From Brasilonema angustatum HA4187-MV1 (GTDB lineage: Bacteria > Cyanobacteriota > Cyanobacteriia > Cyanobacteriales > Nostocaceae): 64,000 nt of DNA. The notes below the pieces were generated by a model, which saw only the letters and a list, made by a program, of their open reading frames with translations, was not told where the DNA came from and searched no databases. The translations under genes and the position numbers were made by a program. The DNA lies in contig JAHHGV010000010.1 in assembly GCA_019359695.1 (NCBI GenBank), forward strand, positions 1 to 64,000, read 5' to 3'. The number at the start of each line of letters is the position of its first letter. Positions within the stretch are counted from its first letter, which is position 1. Below, piece by piece: positions 53,833 to 62,296 of the stretch.

Positions 53833-54798
53833 TTACGGATTAGTCTTGCTCTTCAGGAAGGTAGCTATCATGCCCAAAGCCGCCTCCGCTGCGTTCAGTG
53901 TTCCGACGTTCCCCGGAAAGACGTGCGTCATTCCCTGCCACACGTGAGCCGTCACATCGACCCCCTCGGCATGGGCACGCTTGGCATAGCGGCGCGTGTC
54001 ATCGAGAAGCACCTCACTCGTTCCGACGTGAATTTGAATTGGGGGCAGGCCAGTGAAACTGCCGTAAAGCGGCGAGACCAAAGGATCGTTTGGATCGTGC
54101 CCGTTCAGGTAGCTCGCGCCAGCCATTGACAACACTTCCCTCGTCAACAGTGGATCGTCGTCTGCGTGGTCCTGGAAACTAGGTCCTGTCAAGGCTAGAT
54201 CCGTCCAGGGTGACATCACGACTGCAGCGGATGGAGCGACGCCACCGCGTCCAAGAGCATCGGATTGTGCGACTGACAACAGGACGAGAGCAAGACCGCC
54301 GCCGGCTGAGTCTCCGACGATCACGATCTTCTGGGTGCCCTGTTCGACGAGTCCGCGATAAGCCGCCTTCGCATCGTCCAAAGCGGCTGGGAAGGGGTGT
54401 TCAGGTGCGAGCCTGTAGTCCACGACGAACGCGGATGCGCTCGTGCGCGCGGCGATCTGACCGGCGAGATGCCGATATGCGTGCGCCGAACCTTGCACAT
54501 AGGCTCCCCCGTGAAGATAGAGGATGGCGACGCCCAGGTGTGGGTTCTGCGGGTGACACCAAACACCTGGCACGCCGCCGACTGTACCTTGCTCGTAGCT
54601 GACACCCGGCGCGTCCGGGGTTTTCTCCTGGATCTCGTCGAAGGCACCGCGAGCATCCGGTCCGCTCAACTTGCCTTTGGAGGAAGCAGCCTCCGTCCGC
54701 ATCACAGCGACGAGTTCGCCATCCTTTTCGGTGAGCGGATGGCGGATCTCGGCTGCATTAGCATTGCTGTGTTGAAGCTTCTCATTGTCTGACTGCAT
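53833..54798 (-). CDS. Alpha/beta hydrolase (hormone-sensitive-lipase type)
   Basis: Start at ATG 54796-54798, with GGAGAG upstream, gives 321 residues. HSL-family motifs: oxyanion-hole HGGAYVQGS, nucleophile GDSAGGGLA, acid in HVGTSEVLLDDTRRYA and His in WQGMTHVF. Substrates of the family are carboxyl esters. Base composition is above 60 percent G+C, the highest in the window, so recent transfer from a high-G+C donor is likely. The frame can be read upstream to 54954 but that part is weak. A 27-bp piece of this gene recurs at 49141-49167. Confidence 0.85.
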   Translation of the reverse strand: MQSDNEKLQHSNANAAEIRHPLTEKDGELVAVMRTEAASSKGKLSGPDARGAFDEIQEKTPDAPGVSYEQGTVGGVPGVWCHPQNPHLGVAILYLHGGAYVQGSAHAYRHLAGQIAARTSASAFVVDYRLAPEHPFPAALDDAKAAYRGLVEQGTQKIVIVGDSAGGGLALVLLSVAQSDALGRGGVAPSAAVVMSPWTDLALTGPSFQDHADDDPLLTREVLSMAGASYLNGHDPNDPLVSPLYGSFTGLPPIQIHVGTSEVLLDDTRRYAKRAHAEGVDVTAHVWQGMTHVFPGNVGTLNAAEAALGMIATFLKSKTNP

Positions 54799-54983
54799 CG
54801 TTTCTCTCCGTTGCTTGACAACAATTCGTTCGGGCACCGCTTGGCAGTTTGTGCTATGTTGCAAGTGTTGACGGGCTAACGAACCCAAGCTCAGTGACAG
54901 CGACTGGCAACACAAGAGCAGACAAACACACAAAGCCCGATCGCTAGCCTCCATTTGCTGGAGCGTATTGTTATGCGGTGCGA

Positions 54984-55286
54984 TTAGACGGACTTCTTCG
55001 CGAATGCTGGATACGGCGCGAGCGGCAAGATCTGGGGGTTAGAGTAGTCAGCCTTGATCAGCGGAAAGCTATCGATCATCTTTTGCAGATGCTCTGGTGA
55101 CTCCGCTTCAAAGAGAACGACCGCACCGTGGTCTTTCGTGTCCAGCGCCCACGCTTGACGGAGACCTCCTTGCATGTAAAGGACTTGCACTTGTGCCTCA
55201 TCTTCAAGTTCTCGTTGCTGAAAGTCAGAGGGCATTCCGTCGGTCTTGAATTTCGGGTTGGATGTGAAGATCACAAGATATTGCAT
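54984..55286 (-). CDS. YciI/muconolactone-isomerase-like small protein, copy 1
   Basis: 100 residues: MQYLVIFTSNPKFKTDGMPSDFQQRELEDEAQVQVLYMQGGLRQAWALDTKDHGAVVLFEAESPEHLQKMIDSFPLIKADY. This is the ferredoxin-like dimeric alpha-beta-barrel type (YciI or muconolactone-isomerase-like). It has a close paralogue at 56131-56424, about 60 percent alike by eye. Function unknown; some relatives accompany oxidoreductases or stress genes. Confidence 0.75.
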   Translation of the reverse strand: MQYLVIFTSNPKFKTDGMPSDFQQRELEDEAQVQVLYMQGGLRQAWALDTKDHGAVVLFEAESPEHLQKMIDSFPLIKADYSNPQILPLAPYPAFAKKSV

Positions 55287-55492
55287 AAGACACTTCTGTT
55301 TAGCTTAGTTGGTTGTGAAAACCGGACAAAAAAGGAGGCATACCGCAAATTTTATTAGTGGGATAGTTTCAGACATCAACTCATGCAAAAATACAGTCCT
55401 AGGAAGCTTTGTGGGCTTAGCGCGTTAGTTTTCGTTTTGTTACTACCACACCCCGTAGGAGCAGTAGCTTAAAGCAAACTTTTTGTTACGCT

Positions 55493-55921
55493 TCAGTCAG
55501 GAATTGGCACAGTCCCTGTGTTCTGGAAAGCGATAATCTGCCAGGTGTTCTCCTTGCGGGTTGTTACGGCTGTCAAAACACCTGTATCTTGTATTTGAAA
55601 TACTCCATCAGGACTCTTGTGTCCACCAGTAGTTTCCCAAGTGCTATGTACGACTGCCACATCCGGGGTGAGGAATTTGATTTGAGTGTCAGTAATAGTT
55701 ATGTGGTTATCGCTTAAGAACGAGGCCAACGCTTGCGCGTGTACTTGTTCGATCTCGGTTCGCCCTTTTAACCAATGACCTATGACGTCCACGAAATCGG
55801 CATCCTCGGCAAACAACGACGCCAAGTGCTTCGCATCTTTAGCGTTCCACGCCTCAGCAAACTTTGCTATCTTTGCTTTGATTGCAGCTTCATCCTTTGC
55901 ACTGGTTTCTGTTGTAGACAT
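55493..55921 (-). CDS. NTF2-fold (SgcJ/EcaC or DUF4440-like) protein
   Basis: Start at ATG 55919-55921 (MSTTETSAKDEAAIKAKIAK) gives 142 residues. Conserved NTF2-like fold: FAEAWNAKDAKHLASLFAEDADFVDVIGHWLKGRTEIEQVHAQAL, TPDVAVVHSTWETTGG, NTWQIIAFQNT. This matches SgcJ/EcaC-type proteins of enediyne and other secondary-metabolism loci, and DUF4440. The pocket binds small molecules; activity unassigned. It lies between the two YciI-like paralogues. Confidence 0.8.
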   Translation of the reverse strand: MSTTETSAKDEAAIKAKIAKFAEAWNAKDAKHLASLFAEDADFVDVIGHWLKGRTEIEQVHAQALASFLSDNHITITDTQIKFLTPDVAVVHSTWETTGGHKSPDGVFQIQDTGVLTAVTTRKENTWQIIAFQNTGTVPIPD

Positions 55922-55983
55922 ACTGATTGTTCTCACTAATGAAACGACGCAGGAAAAACAAGGATTATCAAAAGTTTCATTCT

Positions 55984-56109
55984 GAACATTTCGCCCAAAC
56001 CGTCGCGGATTTTCCAGTCAACGGATTGACCTGCGCGACGTGAATTTTCACCAAAACTTCGTCCGCTTTCGGCTCTGGATGCTTGATATCGGTATAATCC
56101 AAAACACTT
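55984..56109 (-). pseudogene. 5' fragment of a quinone oxidoreductase-like gene
   Basis: Read on the minus strand it encodes [20 protein letters not shown] and IHVAQVNPL, then after a one-base deletion [12 protein letters not shown]. This matches the N-terminal part of the MDR family (compare VNPLDWKIRSG in the intact gene at 50494-51417). It stops abruptly, so this is a truncated, frameshifted remnant. Confidence 0.7.
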
Positions 56110-56130
56110 TTATACCATATTCGTTAATCT

Positions 56131-56424
56131 TTACTGCGCAAATGCAGGATCTGGCGCGAGTGGGAAGACCTGGGTATTAGAATAGGCAACCTTGATCAGT
56201 GGAAAGCTGTCGATTATCTCTTGCATGTGCTCCGGTGACTCTGCTTCAAAGAGAACGGCTGCGCCATGATCCCTCTTGCCCAGTACCCACGATTGACGGA
56301 GAAGTCCCTCCATGTAGAGATCTTTTGCTCGCGCCTCTTCCTCGAGTAACAATTGCGGGAAGTCAGAAGGCATTTCATCGCTTCCGAATTTCTGTTTGGG
56401 CGTGAAGATAACAAGATATTGCAT
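56131..56424 (-). CDS. YciI/muconolactone-isomerase-like small protein, copy 2
   Basis: The preferred start is ATG 56422-56424 (MQYLVIFTPKQKFGSDEMPSD), 97 residues; the frame can be read up to 56565. It is paralogous to the protein at 54984-55286 (EEEARAKDLYMEGLLRQSWVLGKRDHGAAVLFEAESPEHMQEIIDSFPLIKVAYSNTQVFPLAPDPAF). Two copies around an NTF2-like gene suggest a duplication within the island. Confidence 0.75.
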   Translation of the reverse strand: MQYLVIFTPKQKFGSDEMPSDFPQLLLEEEARAKDLYMEGLLRQSWVLGKRDHGAAVLFEAESPEHMQEIIDSFPLIKVAYSNTQVFPLAPDPAFAQ

Positions 56425-56754
56425 ATGACACCTGTATTTGGCTTGCTTATAGACTCTGATCCAATCGGAAGTCAAAAGGGTAACACGGACGGTGTTTTTC
56501 AAACGAGCTTTCATTTCGGTGGCGACTGAGTGTGCGCTGGGATGCTCAAAACAATGTGAACTCACCGTAGTATTTTTCGTTCAAGGCTTGATTTCATAAC
56601 GTGCGATCGCTTCGATTCAAAGTTTCCTCTGTATTTAACATCTCCCAGTATGATTAATCAACTTATATAGATAAAGGTGGTTTTTATGAATTGATTGTTT
56701 GTAATATTGGACAATAGCAGAGTGTAGATACTCTCATTGCAGTTAGTGCAGGTT

Positions 56755-57639
56755 ATGGACGATTTGAATGCTGTTTTAGTATTTCTCAAAGTCGCGGAAC
56801 TGGGAGGATTTGTCGCAGCCGCGCGATCGCTAGACTTGCCTAAATCTACTGTCAGTCTGAAGGTCAATAAGCTAGAGCAACGGCTAGGAGTCCGATTATT
56901 TCATCGCACGACGCGGCGGGTTTCTCTTACTGAAGAAGGACGACTGTATTACGAAAACTGTTTACCCATTCTCGATGCGTTACATGACGGTGATGATGCG
57001 ATCGCGAGCCTCCAGGGGCATCCGCAAGGCACTGTGCGAGTGACAGCCACCATGTTGTTTGTGCAATCTTTTCTCGCACCCAATTTGCCGGAGTTTCTGC
57101 TGACGTATCCTGATATTCGAGTAATTCTCAATGCGACGACTGAATACAAGGATATTGTGAAGGAAGGGTATGATCTAGCGATTCGGATTGGGGAATTGGA
57201 CGATTCAACCCTGATCATGCGACGGATTAGCACAGGTCGTCAGAAACTCTTTGCCAGCGCAACCTATCTCAAAACCGCTGGCGAACCAAGAGCAATTGCT
57301 GATTTGACCAGTCATACGCTGCTTTATATGGCTCATCATCAGAACGAAGTGACCTGGACATTGCATAATAAACAGCACGAAACAGTAACGTTCTCCTTTC
57401 ATCCACGACTACTCAGCAATGACGTTGCCCCCATTTATCAAGCAATCGTTGCTGGAGTAGGGATTGGGCTGCTACCGGAATTTCTGTTTCAGCAGCAGTT
57501 ACACGCTGGGGATATAGTAAACGTCTTACCCCAGTGGTCATCAGCTCCGATCCCGATTAACGCACTTTACCCCAGTCGAAAATATCTCCCAATGAAAGTC
57601 AAAGTCTTTCTAGAGTTCCTAGAGCAAAAAATGCGCTAA
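56755..57639 (+). CDS. LysR-family transcriptional regulator
   Basis: Start taken at ATG 56755 (MDDLNAVLVFLKVAELGGFVAAARSL); a TTG frame adds 6 residues. 294 residues. Winged-helix N-terminus with the HTH (SLDLPKSTVSLKVNKLEQRLGVRLFHRTTRRVSLTEEG) and a C-terminal inducer-binding domain (LAPNLPEFLLTYPDIRVILNATTEYKDIVKEGYDLAIRIG, GLLPEFLFQQQL). This is the group close to AaeR/DsdC-like and toxin-response LysRs. It is divergent from the island genes and a plausible local regulator of them. Confidence 0.88.
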   Translation: MDDLNAVLVFLKVAELGGFVAAARSLDLPKSTVSLKVNKLEQRLGVRLFHRTTRRVSLTEEGRLYYENCLPILDALHDGDDAIASLQGHPQGTVRVTATMLFVQSFLAPNLPEFLLTYPDIRVILNATTEYKDIVKEGYDLAIRIGELDDSTLIMRRISTGRQKLFASATYLKTAGEPRAIADLTSHTLLYMAHHQNEVTWTLHNKQHETVTFSFHPRLLSNDVAPIYQAIVAGVGIGLLPEFLFQQQLHAGDIVNVLPQWSSAPIPINALYPSRKYLPMKVKVFLEFLEQKMR

Positions 57640-57839
57640 AACTTACATGTCGAGAGCAGGTGACGCTGCACAAAGCAGCGCTGGCAGAGAAGATTCCCCC
57701 GATTTGTAACGTGGACGTCCTTGATGTGGACTGTGGTAACAGTTCTCGAAAGGGAAGTCCCAAACTTTGGGTAATATGTTTTTTTGAGAATTTTTAGACG
57801 ATCGCACTTGATATTACTTATAAAACACTCAATCAAACC

Positions 57840-60800
57840 TTACTCAGCTTTCCTATAACCTTCAACAGCAGCAACCGTGACATTAACAAACGGATTATCA
57901 AGCACTTCCTTCAACGCCTCAATTAATGCAGCCTCAGTAGCACTGCGTAAACGTTGCCAGGTGGTTGGGTTATCGCGCTTGATACGGGCTATTGCTTGAT
58001 TGGCGATCGCTTGCTTTTGAGATTCAGTAGTAGTTGTTGGATAACTCACAGACAGATGATTTAGCAATTCCTGAATTTCTTTGGCTGCTTCTACCAAATT
58101 TTGTTTCTGTTCTGGCGCGTAGTTTTGTTGTGTACCGATATTATCACCTTGGATATTTCCCGTCACACTGCCCGTGATGTTTCCAAAGGTAGCATTACTA
58201 AAATCAATTTTAGGAGTTTCTGACATAGTTTTAATACTTTGACTGAATTTATCTACACTATCGCTGAAAGAAGCAGGTTTGTCCTCCTTACCTGGGGGAG
58301 AATGAAAAATTTCATTATTATAAAACTTACAACGCTCTTGAATTTTTAAAATTATATCCCTTGTATACTCTGCCCCAGCAATCCGTAACTTCCATATAGA
58401 AAGCATAATTTCAGATCCTGCAATATTACCTAAAGCAGATGCAGCATTCCAACGAACATTTGAATCTTCATCTTGTAAAGCAGTAAGTAGAGCATTGACT
58501 GCCGATTCATTGCCGATTCTTCCTAAAGCAGATGCAGCATTCAGACGAACATCTGAATCTTCATCTTGTAAAGCAGTAAGCAGAGCATTAACTGCCGATT
58601 CATTACCTATTTTTCCTAACACATATGCAGCCTTCGAACGAACAGATGAATCTTTATGTTGTAAATCAGCTATCAGGGAATTAACTGCCGATTTATTGTC
58701 TATTATTTCTAAGACAGATGCAACAATGCCACGAACAAATAAATCTTCATGATATAAAGCAGGAAGCAGGGCATTAATGCCCGATTGATTGCCGATTCTT
58801 TCTAACGCAGATGCGACAATCTCACGAACAGATGAATCTTTATGTTGTAAAGCACTGAACAGGGCATTAATTCCCGATTGATTGCTGATTCTTCCTAATA
58901 CAGATGCAGCATTCCAACGAACAAATAAATCTTCGTGTTGTAAAGCAGTTATCAAGGCAGCAACTGCCGATTCATTACCTATTTTTCCTAACGCAAATCC
59001 AGCATTCGAACGAACCAATAAATCTTCATGTTGTAAAAAAGCAGTTATCAAGGCAGCAACTGCTGATTCATTAGCAATTTTTTCTAATGCAAATATGGCA
59101 CTCAAACGAACAGATGAATCTTCATGTTGTAAAGCACTAAGCAGGGCATTGACTGCCGATTTATTACCGATACTTCCTAACGTAGATGCGGCACTCACAC
59201 GAACAAATGAATCTTCATGTTGTAAATCAATCATCAGAGCATTGACTGCCGATTCATTGCCAATACTTCCTAACGTAGATGCAGCAATCCTACGAATTTC
59301 TGAATTTTGATCTTGTAAAGCAGTGAGCAGGGCATTGATTGCCGATTCACTGCCGATTCTTCCTAACGCAGATGCGGCATTCCAACAAACAGATAAATAT
59401 TTATCTTGTAAAGCACTAAGCAGAGCATTGATTGTCGATTCACTGCCGATTCTTCCTAATGCAGATGCGGCACTCTCACGAACAGATGAATCTTCATATT
59501 GTAATGAATTAATTAAAAAAGCGACCCCATACTTAGAGCGCGTGATACCCAAAAACTCTATCTTGACTAATTTATGAATGTGTAAGCCTAAAATTAAACC
59601 AACTGTTTTTTCCTGACACTCTCGCTTCACTTCCCCCGCCAATCTTGCCCCTAAAGCCAAGTCCACCTCTAGGGCTAACTTCACCACCCACAACGCCTGC
59701 GCTTCTTTCTCTACTAACCCCAACATCAGCGCTAAAGGTTCTGTCCACTTCCAATAATTGAGATAATCTCGTTTCAACTTATCATCATTAATATTGGGAA
59801 GCTGCTGGAGTAAACATTCTGCCGCGTAATATTCCTGAAGCAGCTGGTGACGAAACTCTATTTGCTCATTGTTGGCAACCTGGATTAAATGATGCTTGAG
59901 CAAATCCTCTAACCATTCTTTCGCCCGACTCGCAGGATCACCAACACTGCGCTGACGAAGAAACTTCTCCAAAATTGCTTCCGCTTCTCGCCTCTCAATC
60001 GTGACTCGCAACTCTGTACGCGTTTCTACCTGCATCATTGCAAACGCCAAATGCTGCAATAACTCCTGCCACCAACGGCGCGACTCACCAGAAACTGGGA
60101 CATCATCTTTGATTTTGCCGTCATAACTCTGGGCAAAGTAGCGAAACACTAAACCCAAATTCGGTGGAACATTGCCCGTTGTTCTAAATAACTCACACAG
60201 CATCCATAGCAGCAACGGCGTTTGCCCGAACTCCCGCAATCTTCCACCCAACCGCCGCAGCATTTCCTCACCTTGTTCTGACAAATAGGCGCGGACAAAC
60301 TCCTGCATCTGTTCTTCTGTCAGGGGCTGCATTTCCAGCTTTTTCTTAATCCCCAAATCGCCACCCACGCCCAAATCTCGCGTGGTGAAAATCATTGGGG
60401 TGTTGGGGTAATTCTGCCGAAAGGTTTTTAAGTCTCGCCGTGCATCTTCATTGGGTAACTCGTTGACTCCATCTACCAGCAGCAAAAATTGTCCCTGTCG
60501 CAACCAAGTTTTTAAAGTTTCGCTGTCAAAGGTTAAGTTGGGATCGTGGCACAAGAGGAAGTTTTGAATAATGTCGAGGACGGATTTGTTCTCGTTTGTG
60601 CCGTAGTTACGAAGTTGTACAAGTACGGGTATTTCAGTTGTGGCGGAGATTGCGTCGTTCCGCTTCGCTTCACTCGCAATGACAGAATTTCCTGCTTCTT
60701 CCAGCAATAGCCGCGCTAAAGCTGTGGACTTGCCTGAACCTGGTCTTCCTACAAGTAATACATTATTAACAGAATATTTACGTAAGCCTTCCTGCACTGG

Positions 60801-61007
60801 TAGGCGTTCGGTTTTCTCTGGTGTCTCGCCTTTCTCCTGCTGCTGAGGCTGTACCGTTTGCACCATCAAGCCAAAATCAAAAGGCGACGCTACACTTTTA
60901 CGCTCTACTGGTTTAGACCCTTCTACATCCGTGATGGTGTACAGGCTCCACCAACATTGGTAAGCATCACACACAGATTGCAGGTATTTTTGAAAATCTG
61001 CGCTCAT
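57840..61007 (-). CDS. NACHT NTPase with HEAT repeat array (STAND-type)
   Basis: 1055 residues. N-terminal helical region (1-80), then a NACHT NTPase: Walker A GRPGSGKST (87-95), Walker B LLLVDGVNELP (175-185), TTRD (208-211) and a helical lid. Residues about 500-865 are 11-12 HEAT-type repeats of 31 residues (VRxNAASALGRIGNESAVNALLTALQDEDS). The tail has FGNITGSVTGNIQGDNIGTQQNY (about 935-957), a repeat seen in cyanobacterial NTPases, and a C-terminal helical domain. A 15-residue segment NSVIASEAKRNDAIS (107-121) looks derived from a dispersed DNA repeat. Such NTPases sense a ligand through the repeats and trigger immunity or cell death. Confidence 0.88.
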   Translation of the reverse strand: MSADFQKYLQSVCDAYQCWWSLYTITDVEGSKPVERKSVASPFDFGLMVQTVQPQQQEKGETPEKTERLPVQEGLRKYSVNNVLLVGRPGSGKSTALARLLLEEAGNSVIASEAKRNDAISATTEIPVLVQLRNYGTNENKSVLDIIQNFLLCHDPNLTFDSETLKTWLRQGQFLLLVDGVNELPNEDARRDLKTFRQNYPNTPMIFTTRDLGVGGDLGIKKKLEMQPLTEEQMQEFVRAYLSEQGEEMLRRLGGRLREFGQTPLLLWMLCELFRTTGNVPPNLGLVFRYFAQSYDGKIKDDVPVSGESRRWWQELLQHLAFAMMQVETRTELRVTIERREAEAILEKFLRQRSVGDPASRAKEWLEDLLKHHLIQVANNEQIEFRHQLLQEYYAAECLLQQLPNINDDKLKRDYLNYWKWTEPLALMLGLVEKEAQALWVVKLALEVDLALGARLAGEVKRECQEKTVGLILGLHIHKLVKIEFLGITRSKYGVAFLINSLQYEDSSVRESAASALGRIGSESTINALLSALQDKYLSVCWNAASALGRIGSESAINALLTALQDQNSEIRRIAASTLGSIGNESAVNALMIDLQHEDSFVRVSAASTLGSIGNKSAVNALLSALQHEDSSVRLSAIFALEKIANESAVAALITAFLQHEDLLVRSNAGFALGKIGNESAVAALITALQHEDLFVRWNAASVLGRISNQSGINALFSALQHKDSSVREIVASALERIGNQSGINALLPALYHEDLFVRGIVASVLEIIDNKSAVNSLIADLQHKDSSVRSKAAYVLGKIGNESAVNALLTALQDEDSDVRLNAASALGRIGNESAVNALLTALQDEDSNVRWNAASALGNIAGSEIMLSIWKLRIAGAEYTRDIILKIQERCKFYNNEIFHSPPGKEDKPASFSDSVDKFSQSIKTMSETPKIDFSNATFGNITGSVTGNIQGDNIGTQQNYAPEQKQNLVEAAKEIQELLNHLSVSYPTTTTESQKQAIANQAIARIKRDNPTTWQRLRSATEAALIEALKEVLDNPFVNVTVAAVEGYRKAE
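58420..59500 (-). repeat. 93-bp tandem repeats encoding HEAT units
   Basis: About 12 tandem 93-bp units are nearly identical, for example in ATTGATTGCCGATTCATTGC (plus strand). The array makes long spurious frames on the plus strand with repetitive ADSLPILPNADAAF-type peptides. Recent expansion or conversion is likely. Confidence 0.9.
60645..60689. repeat. Dispersed repeat fragment inside the NACHT gene
   Basis: The stretch around GTCGTTCCGCTTCGCTTCAC and CGCAATGACAG resembles dispersed repeat DNA also seen at 61182-61210 (TCATTCCGCTCGCAATGACT) and near 47588-47642. It is in frame and contributes NSVIASEAKRNDAIS to the protein. The repeat is common in cyanobacterial intergenic DNA, so a coding copy is notable. 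Confidence 0.65.
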
Positions 61008-61056
61008 GCAGGAAGTTGACTGATTAATGACTGATGTTATTTCCTATATCTTTTAT

Positions 61057-61276
61057 AGCGTTTTACTTTAAGGTTGATACAAATGGGCAGCAGGGGGCAG
61101 GGAGCAGGGAGCAGGGAGTAGGGAGCAGGGAGCAGGGAGCAGGGGGAAAGAATTAAGTAGTTGGACAGAATTAATTACACAATGTCATTGCTTCATTCCG
61201 CTCGCAATGACTGTAAATATTTTTGTCCAGCTACTTAGAGACAAATTATTTGTATTAAGTGTTTCGTGAAACGGTA
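61057..61276. repeat. MITE-like element, family A, copy 3, with a nested element
   Basis: It has left end AGCGTTTTACTTTAAGGTTG ATACAAATG and right end ATTTGTATTAAGTGTTTCGT GAAACGGTA, matching the other family A copies. An expanded GGGAGCAGG array is followed by a second inverted-repeat element at 61155-61236. Confidence 0.7.
61155..61236. repeat. Nested inverted-repeat element (family C)
   Basis: AAGTAGTTGGACAG at the left and TTTGTCCAGCTACTT at the right are inverted repeats around ATTAATTACACAATG and TTCCGCTCGCAATGACTG. It sits inside the family A element, so it inserted later. Confidence 0.7.
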
Positions 61277-61284
61277 TTAAAAAA

Positions 61285-61494
61285 CTATAAATTCTCCAAA
61301 TCAACCTCAAAAGTTTGTCCTCCCAGCGTCACTTTGTCGCCTGATACTAATTTCCGTCCTCGTCGGGTTTCAACTGTATTATTAACTTTGACATCACCTG
61401 CTTGAATGAGTAGCTTAGCTTGCCCACCAGTTGGTGCTATACCCACGAACTTTAAAAACTGATCGAGTTTAATTGTGCTCGCGCTTGTCTCCAT
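61285..61494 (-). CDS. S4-domain RNA-binding protein (YaaA-like)
   Basis: 69 residues: IKLDQFLKFVGIAPTGGQAKLLIQAGDVKVNNTVETRRGRKLVSGDKVTLGGQTFEV, the complete S4 fold, as in YaaA/YbcJ-type ribosome-associated proteins. No other domain. The start ATG is at 61492-61494. Immediately upstream (61507-61538) is a copy of the 3' end of the aldehyde dehydrogenase gene, so it was once probably directly downstream of that gene. Confidence 0.85.
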   Translation of the reverse strand: METSASTIKLDQFLKFVGIAPTGGQAKLLIQAGDVKVNNTVETRRGRKLVSGDKVTLGGQTFEVDLENL

Positions 61495-61506
61495 AAATCT
61501 AATAAC

Positions 61507-61538
61507 CTAACTACGATTATCTATTTGAGCACGCTGCA
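61507..61538. repeat. 32-bp direct repeat, copy 1 (left flank of vapBC)
   Basis: CTAACTACGATTATCTATTT plus GAGCACGCTGCA, identical to 62297-62328. On the minus strand it reads as the last codons and stop (LQRAQIDNRS, TAG) of the aldehyde dehydrogenase gene. Confidence 0.9.
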
Positions 61539-61551
61539 GGAATTTTTTTTC

Positions 61552-61611
61552 GGTGGGCACTGCCAACCGTGCGCGAAAACTCTTATTTTTAGGTTGTGTG
61601 CAGTGCCCACC
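61552..61611. repeat. Inverted repeat GGTGGGCACTG / CAGTGCCCACC
   Basis: 11-bp perfect arms separated by about 38 bp of A+T-richer DNA; the type of hairpin seen in dispersed cyanobacterial elements. It is downstream of vapC and could act as terminator. Confidence 0.6.
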
Positions 61612-61652
61612 CTACGGTTGCTGATAATAGTGCAAGACCTCAGTTGATAGAC

Positions 61653-62042
61653 TCACCAAGTTTCTACTGTTAATCCATCAATCTCTTTGAAGTGCTGATC
61701 CCGCGATATCAAAGTGAGATGATGCTGTAAGGCGATCGCACCAATCCAAATATCATTCTCAGGGATTGGTCTTCCCTTTAATTTCAAGGAGTTTTTGACC
61801 TTACCATAAATCTGTGCTGTAACTACATCGCATTGCAAAATAATATTGCCAGCCACAAACTCTTCTATCCGTGCTAAGTTAGCAGCCACTCGTCCCGACC
61901 TATAAGCTCCATAATATAGTTCGCCAACCACAATACTAGAGACGAATACTTGTTCAGCTTTTGCTAAGTTTTCCTGTACTGAAACATCTAGCTGAAATAG
62001 AGCAATTACGATGTTGGTATCTAATAAAAATCTACCACTCAT
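61653..62042 (-). CDS. vapC: PIN-domain toxin (VapC-like)
   Basis: 129 residues with the PIN acidic tetrad region: FLLDTNIVIALF (Asp8), SSIVVGELYYGAY (Glu), PENDIWIGAIAL (Asp) and TLISRDQHFKEI (Asp). Site-specific endoribonuclease family that cleaves tRNA or rRNA. The start overlaps the antitoxin stop by 11 bp, the standard VapBC layout. It lies within the segment bounded by 32-bp direct repeats. Confidence 0.88.
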   Translation of the reverse strand: MSGRFLLDTNIVIALFQLDVSVQENLAKAEQVFVSSIVVGELYYGAYRSGRVAANLARIEEFVAGNIILQCDVVTAQIYGKVKNSLKLKGRPIPENDIWIGAIALQHHLTLISRDQHFKEIDGLTVETW

Positions 62043-62289
62043 CTATATCAACCTTGCCGCAATCAGCATCTATTGCCTGTACCATGAGTTCTAACTCCTG
62101 GGAGGGGATTGTTCCGGCAAAACGCAATAACTGCTTACCTGGGACACCTACAGGTTCTTTTGTAGTTCTCTGTGCCAAAGATTCTACATAATCAAGCACC
62201 TGATTTAAAGTTGCTTCTGGCAAAAGTTGCAACTTCTCTATTATCTTGTCTTGAATGGATTGCACGATTGTTTTTCCCTTACTCATCAA
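62032..62289 (-). CDS. vapB: VapB-like antitoxin (DUF2281-type)
   Basis: 85 residues: IVQSIQDKIIEKLQLLPEATLNQVLDYVESLAQRTTKEP, then a C-terminal toxin-binding tail GKQLLRFAGTIPSQELELMVQAIDADCGKVDIDEW. This organisation (helical N-terminus and extended tail with Asp-rich end) is usual for antitoxins paired with PIN toxins in cyanobacteria. The stop overlaps the vapC start; the ATG is 8 bp downstream of the aldehyde dehydrogenase stop. Confidence 0.8.
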   Translation of the reverse strand: MMSKGKTIVQSIQDKIIEKLQLLPEATLNQVLDYVESLAQRTTKEPVGVPGKQLLRFAGTIPSQELELMVQAIDADCGKVDIDEW

Positions 62290-62296
62290 GAATACT

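Noticed and set aside
54797-54980. attC-like sequence upstream of the hydrolase (CAACAATTCGTTCGGGC ... TTGTTATGCGG)
   Set aside because: It resembles an integron cassette site loosely, but I could not find consistent R and L boxes or similar sites after the other small genes, and no integrase is present.
58495-59577. Plus-strand frames with ADSLPILPNADAAF repeats
   Set aside because: They are antisense shadows of the HEAT repeat array.
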